Part shown: piece by piece, positions 61,240 through 64,000 of the stretch
How the letters are laid out: each line of letters opens with the position of its first letter
Position numbering within the stretch: position 1 is the first letter of the stretch
NCBI GenBank assembly: GCA_946902875.1
Contig: OX336351.1
Location: 4,771,761 to 4,835,760, forward strand
Reading direction: 5' to 3'
DNA: 64,000 nt
Source: Nematopogon swammerdamellus
Taxonomy: Eukaryota; Arthropoda; Insecta; Lepidoptera; Adelidae
Notes under the pieces: generated by a model
Told to the model about the DNA's origin: nothing
What the model saw: only the letters and a program-made list of their open reading frames with translations
The model's database searches: none
Program-made: the position numbers and the translations under genes

Positions 61240-61710
61240 TCAACGAAAGCGAACCTTCAACAACGTCTTTTTTTTTAAGTGCGACATATGGCGCCGAGCC
61301 ACCCATAAGGTGTCTAACGACGCCGGTCGTATGCGGGGGTTGCAAATGCGATGCCTGCCTGACAGGTACGCGAGTTCATGCGAGACTGTACTTGGGGGGA
61401 ATATATGAGCGTGGAGAGCGTTCCAGAGTTTACCGGTTCTGTAGAGGAAAGATCTGGAGAATCGATTGGTACGCATCCGCGGTAAGCCTAGCGTGTAGGG
61501 ATGCAATCCGTGCCCAGTGCGTGTGATGCGGAGGTGGAAAGGGGGCGGCGGGATAGCGTTAAACAGCTCCTCCGAGTACTCCCCATGAAATAAGCGATAG
61601 AACACACTTAATAAGTCTGGAAATAATATAGAAATAACTTTATGAAATCTATCGAAGTTAATAACGTAAATATATAAAACCCCAGCTCGCTGTATGCCGA
61701 AGTTATCCAA
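61240..61710 (-). pseudogene. LINE RT C-terminal domain remnant, open for 156 codons
   Basis: LLSVFYRLFHGEYSEELF, FHLRITRTGHGLHPYTLGLP, MRTNRFSRSFLYRTGKLWNA, HIFPPSTVSHELAYLSGRHR. This is the region after RT of a Jockey/CR1/RTE-like non-LTR retrotransposon, the same family as 23090-23460. It is cut at the 5' side, so no RT catalytic motif is present. Confidence 0.7.
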
Positions 61711-62515
61711 CTGTGAATTATGCGCTAGGCGGTGTAGTTTTGGGGAGGCCTGCGTAATGAGTTATAGGAGATCCGGTGGAAGTTACGGCGATTTTAGACT
61801 GGTCTGCGGAATTGGAAGAAACTTTATGTGACGAGGTAAGTCTTTGGTTTAGTAGATGTATTTTATCTAGGGCATTTTAAATTTGCTGCCTTACCGCTTA
61901 AGGGGTGCGCCTTAGCCTAAACTCTGAGAAAAAATATTTAAAATACTTATTGTAACTCAAAGTTTGACTGAAATTAATCACTGCTAGTGATAAGTTAGCC
62001 TTTGTGCGATATATGCCTCGGGAGCTCGGGAGTGGTGCGGTTCGTTACCAGCTTTTCCTAAAAAACCTGCGAACCTACCTCTTTTTCCGACTTCTTCGTG
62101 TATATCACAGAGCATGAAATGCGCGCGCCCGCCCCTACTAGAGGCGCCGTGAGCGCGATTTCTCTACAACGCCGTTGAAGCCTGTGGGCGTGGCCTATGA
62201 CTTACATGTGTGTGTTGTGCGTGTGCATTTGTTTTGTGCGTGTGCCTAACGCTCCTCTTTGTGTGTAGTGTCGATACTAGCACACACACACACATACGAA
62301 GCGCTAGCAGCTTAGCGTACGGTTATTGGGTTTCAAATATCATCGCTTAGGGCGCCTCTAGTAGGGGGCGCGGGCAGTAGGTATTTGATGCTCTGTGGTG
62401 TATATAGTCAAAGATCTAATAATTCGTAAAATTTTGAGGTCGTCGGTCGGTATCATGCTGTTAGTATAATTCTTGCAGCACAACACCTTTTACAGTGCCT
62501 GCGCCATCGTATATG
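61711..62515. other. Unassigned; P-family scrap near 62440
   Basis: GGTCGGTATCATGCTG / CAGCACAACACC at 62445-62490 is a P-family hairpin remnant. Bases 62115-62395 hold inverted-looking GCGCCTCTAGTAGGG / CCTACTAGAGGCGCC ends (62133-62148 and 62350-62366), possibly a small fold-back element of about 235 bp. Confidence 0.4.
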
Positions 62516-62672
62516 GTAGAGTAAGGTCGGCAAATATGGACCACCATAAGGACTTTTTGAAATAAAACTCAAGGTTATTACACAATATCAGTAACATGCA
62601 TTTTAATCAGTCGAGTACTTATCTAGTTAACATAATTCAGTCATTTACTCATAATTTTTTATCTTTATTTAG

Positions 62673-62882
62673 CTAAAATTTGGCAAATACCAATACAATC
62701 GAAAAAAACAATTCTGTAACATGGTAGGTAAATATGGACCACCCATGGAATATTTTGGAAGCTTTAAGGAAGCCCATTTTCTTGTCGCTCGCCGCAGAAA
62801 TAGCTGCCTGCATATCCGCCCCATCCCATCTTTTTCTTGTCCCCACTTTTGGAGAAGGGCATGGAGCCATCTTCTGTAACAA
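62673..62882 (-). pseudogene. Psq-type helix-turn-helix remnant of a pogo-like transposase
   Basis: The minus frame includes RKRWDGADMQAAISAASDKK then MGFLKASKIFH, which follows the psq/CENP-B-type DNA-binding pattern (W, M-x-x-A-I, M-G-x-x-K-A-S-x-x-F). After that the frame diverges and ends. The DDE catalytic domain is not present in the window. Such a domain would bind the element's own ends. Confidence 0.6.
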
Positions 62883-62916
62883 AAAAAATTAGGGTTAAAT
62901 ATGGACTACCAAATGT

Positions 62917-62989
62917 GGTGGCGTGCCTTGGGAGAGGCATATGTCCAGCAGTGGACCGATACAGGCTGATGATGATGATGATGATGATG
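62917..62989 (+). mobile_element. RTE-type LINE 3' tail with TGATGA repeat
   Basis: GTGGTGGCGTGCCTTGGGAG, GCATATGTCCAGCAGTGGAC and CAGGCTGATGATGATGATG: the usual 3' end of lepidopteran RTE LINEs, extremely 5'-truncated, inserted into the pogo-like element. Confidence 0.75.
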
Positions 62990-63406
62990 GACCACTGGGC
63001 CATTTCTATTTACCCTATGGTGTGCCATATTAGCCGCACCCAGTATTTTATCAAAATAATATTTTTGATAAATACTTCTGACTTTGCCATACTTCTATAA
63101 ACTATAGTGTTAAATAGGCAGGGAAACATACCAACGCAAGCATGTTGGCCACAAACAATTTAAGCAACAACTTGATGTATAAAAAATGTACAAACTTACC
63201 ATAAAATTACATTGATTTGTCACGAAACAGAAAAATCGCTACAGGTGACGCGAAAAAACTCCGAGACTGACAGCGGACGACTGGCGGCGTCGCGGCGCAA
63301 CATCGCTCGACTCGCAACTAACTTTGGGCGTATTCAGTAACTAGGTTCGTGGCGGGGCGGGTGGTCCATATTAGCCGACTGGGCCATATTTGCCGACCTT
63401 ACTCTA

Positions 63407-64000
63407 TGCATCTTACAATATTGTTTTGAGATTGAAAATATCTTTTCGATCGCTTCAGTATAGCCCCCGATTTCCAGCGAGATTGCGAATTCGCCCTGGT
63501 GAGTTTTAAGGCTACGTGAATATTTAGGGTATAAAATGACGCGTATCGACGAAGGCTAAAAGATGGTGAAAAAATAAATTAAAAGGGTTTGAGAGTTTTT
63601 GAGAAAATGCAAAACCCCGCTTAAAATGGCCGTTTTTAGGGGGTAAAAAGGACACTTTTAAACATATTTCTAAATATATATTTAAAACTTTTATATTTTT
63701 ATATTGTAGATTGACTCAATATCTGGGGACGTTTTTTGATTTTTTTTTTAAATTAATTTTTGAGTTATGATTTTTTTTTTATTTTTTGTAACGCTAGTTA
63801 CGAGTTGCCTTTATCTTGCAGTGTGAGTAGTTAAAATGGTTTTCGTGTATTCATATACTTGAAAATTTATAATTTTAATTTTTTAATTTAATTTTCTTTT
63901 ATTTTAGACAATTTATGTCAATGATGTAATCACACAAGTAGTAAAATTAGTAGCTGGGCCAAATGATAGATCTCGTCGAAATCTTCATTTCGGATGACAG
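63407..64000. other. Unassigned; weak exon candidate at 63909-63996
   Basis: TTTTCTTTTATTTTAG at 63893-63908 could be a splice acceptor, followed by 29 codons (TIYVNDVITQVVKLVAG then PNDRSRRNLHFG) and TGA. No homology is recognised, so this may be chance. Confidence 0.2.

Larger units (their letters stand above)
62518..63406. mobile_element. pogo-like (Tc1/mariner) non-autonomous DNA transposon
   Basis: Inverted ends: GAGTAAGGTCGGCAAATATGG on the left and its complement on the right, each flanked outside by TA, the target duplication of Tc1/mariner elements. Subterminal AAATATGGACCACC motifs recur at 62535, 62733, 62898 and 63360 (inverted). A transposase N-terminal fragment is on the minus strand, and a LINE tail is nested at 62917. 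The element is internally deleted. Confidence 0.75.

Overview
This window looks like nuclear DNA of a moth or butterfly (Lepidoptera). It is AT-rich and intron- and repeat-dominated. It carries TTAGG telomeric repeats, an RTE-type LINE 3' tail ending in a TGATGA repeat, a Helitron-like repeat with the usual lepidopteran GCGAAGTCGCGGGC-type end, and many short retroposons. There is no prokaryotic gene organisation, and most open frames are chance frames inside repeats.

Host genes: only one is recognisable. Three plus-strand exons (17258-17468, 19745-19935, about 22585-22755) encode most of two immunoglobulin domains of a Dpr-family (defective proboscis extension response) neuronal surface protein. 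Splice phases agree between all three exons. The 5' exons (signal peptide, first Ig B strand) and the C-terminal exons are not found. The introns are full of mobile elements.

Region 1-17 kb is intergenic or upstream intronic DNA made of nested SINE-like elements, LINE 3' ends, a polypyrimidine tract of about 0.9 kb and a GC-rich block. Region 22.8-44.3 kb is similar, with fold-back (MITE-like) elements, a 20-bp minisatellite beside a perfect hairpin, and a 33-bp minisatellite that stays open in frames on both strands. Region 44.6-57 kb is different: three minus-strand R1-clade non-LTR retrotransposons are joined head-to-tail through TTAGG tracts. This is the arrangement known for the telomere-repeat-specific TRAS/SART elements. 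The first has an in-frame gag-to-RT deletion fusion, the second is a 5'-truncated copy, and the third is nearly complete with one in-frame stop in ORF2. Region 57-64 kb returns to SINEs, LINE remnants and a pogo-like DNA transposon.

The dominant theme is a modular set of short retroposons. I use these working names. T1 body: the roughly 330-bp body and tail ending CAGTTTCCATAAAAA. 5S-SINE: T1 body preceded by a head with a strong 5S rRNA internal-promoter match and a tRNA-like A box. P family: about 350 bp, starting GTGTGGGGCCGGTACTTT and ending in a GTAT repeat. Hybrid: the P head joined to the T1 body. tRNA-SINE: a tRNA-like head on a T2 body that shares a central domain with T1. Q family: about 300 bp, from CAAGTGCGAGTCGG to GGAACCCTAAAA. 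All names and family relationships come from reading this window alone. No database was searched.
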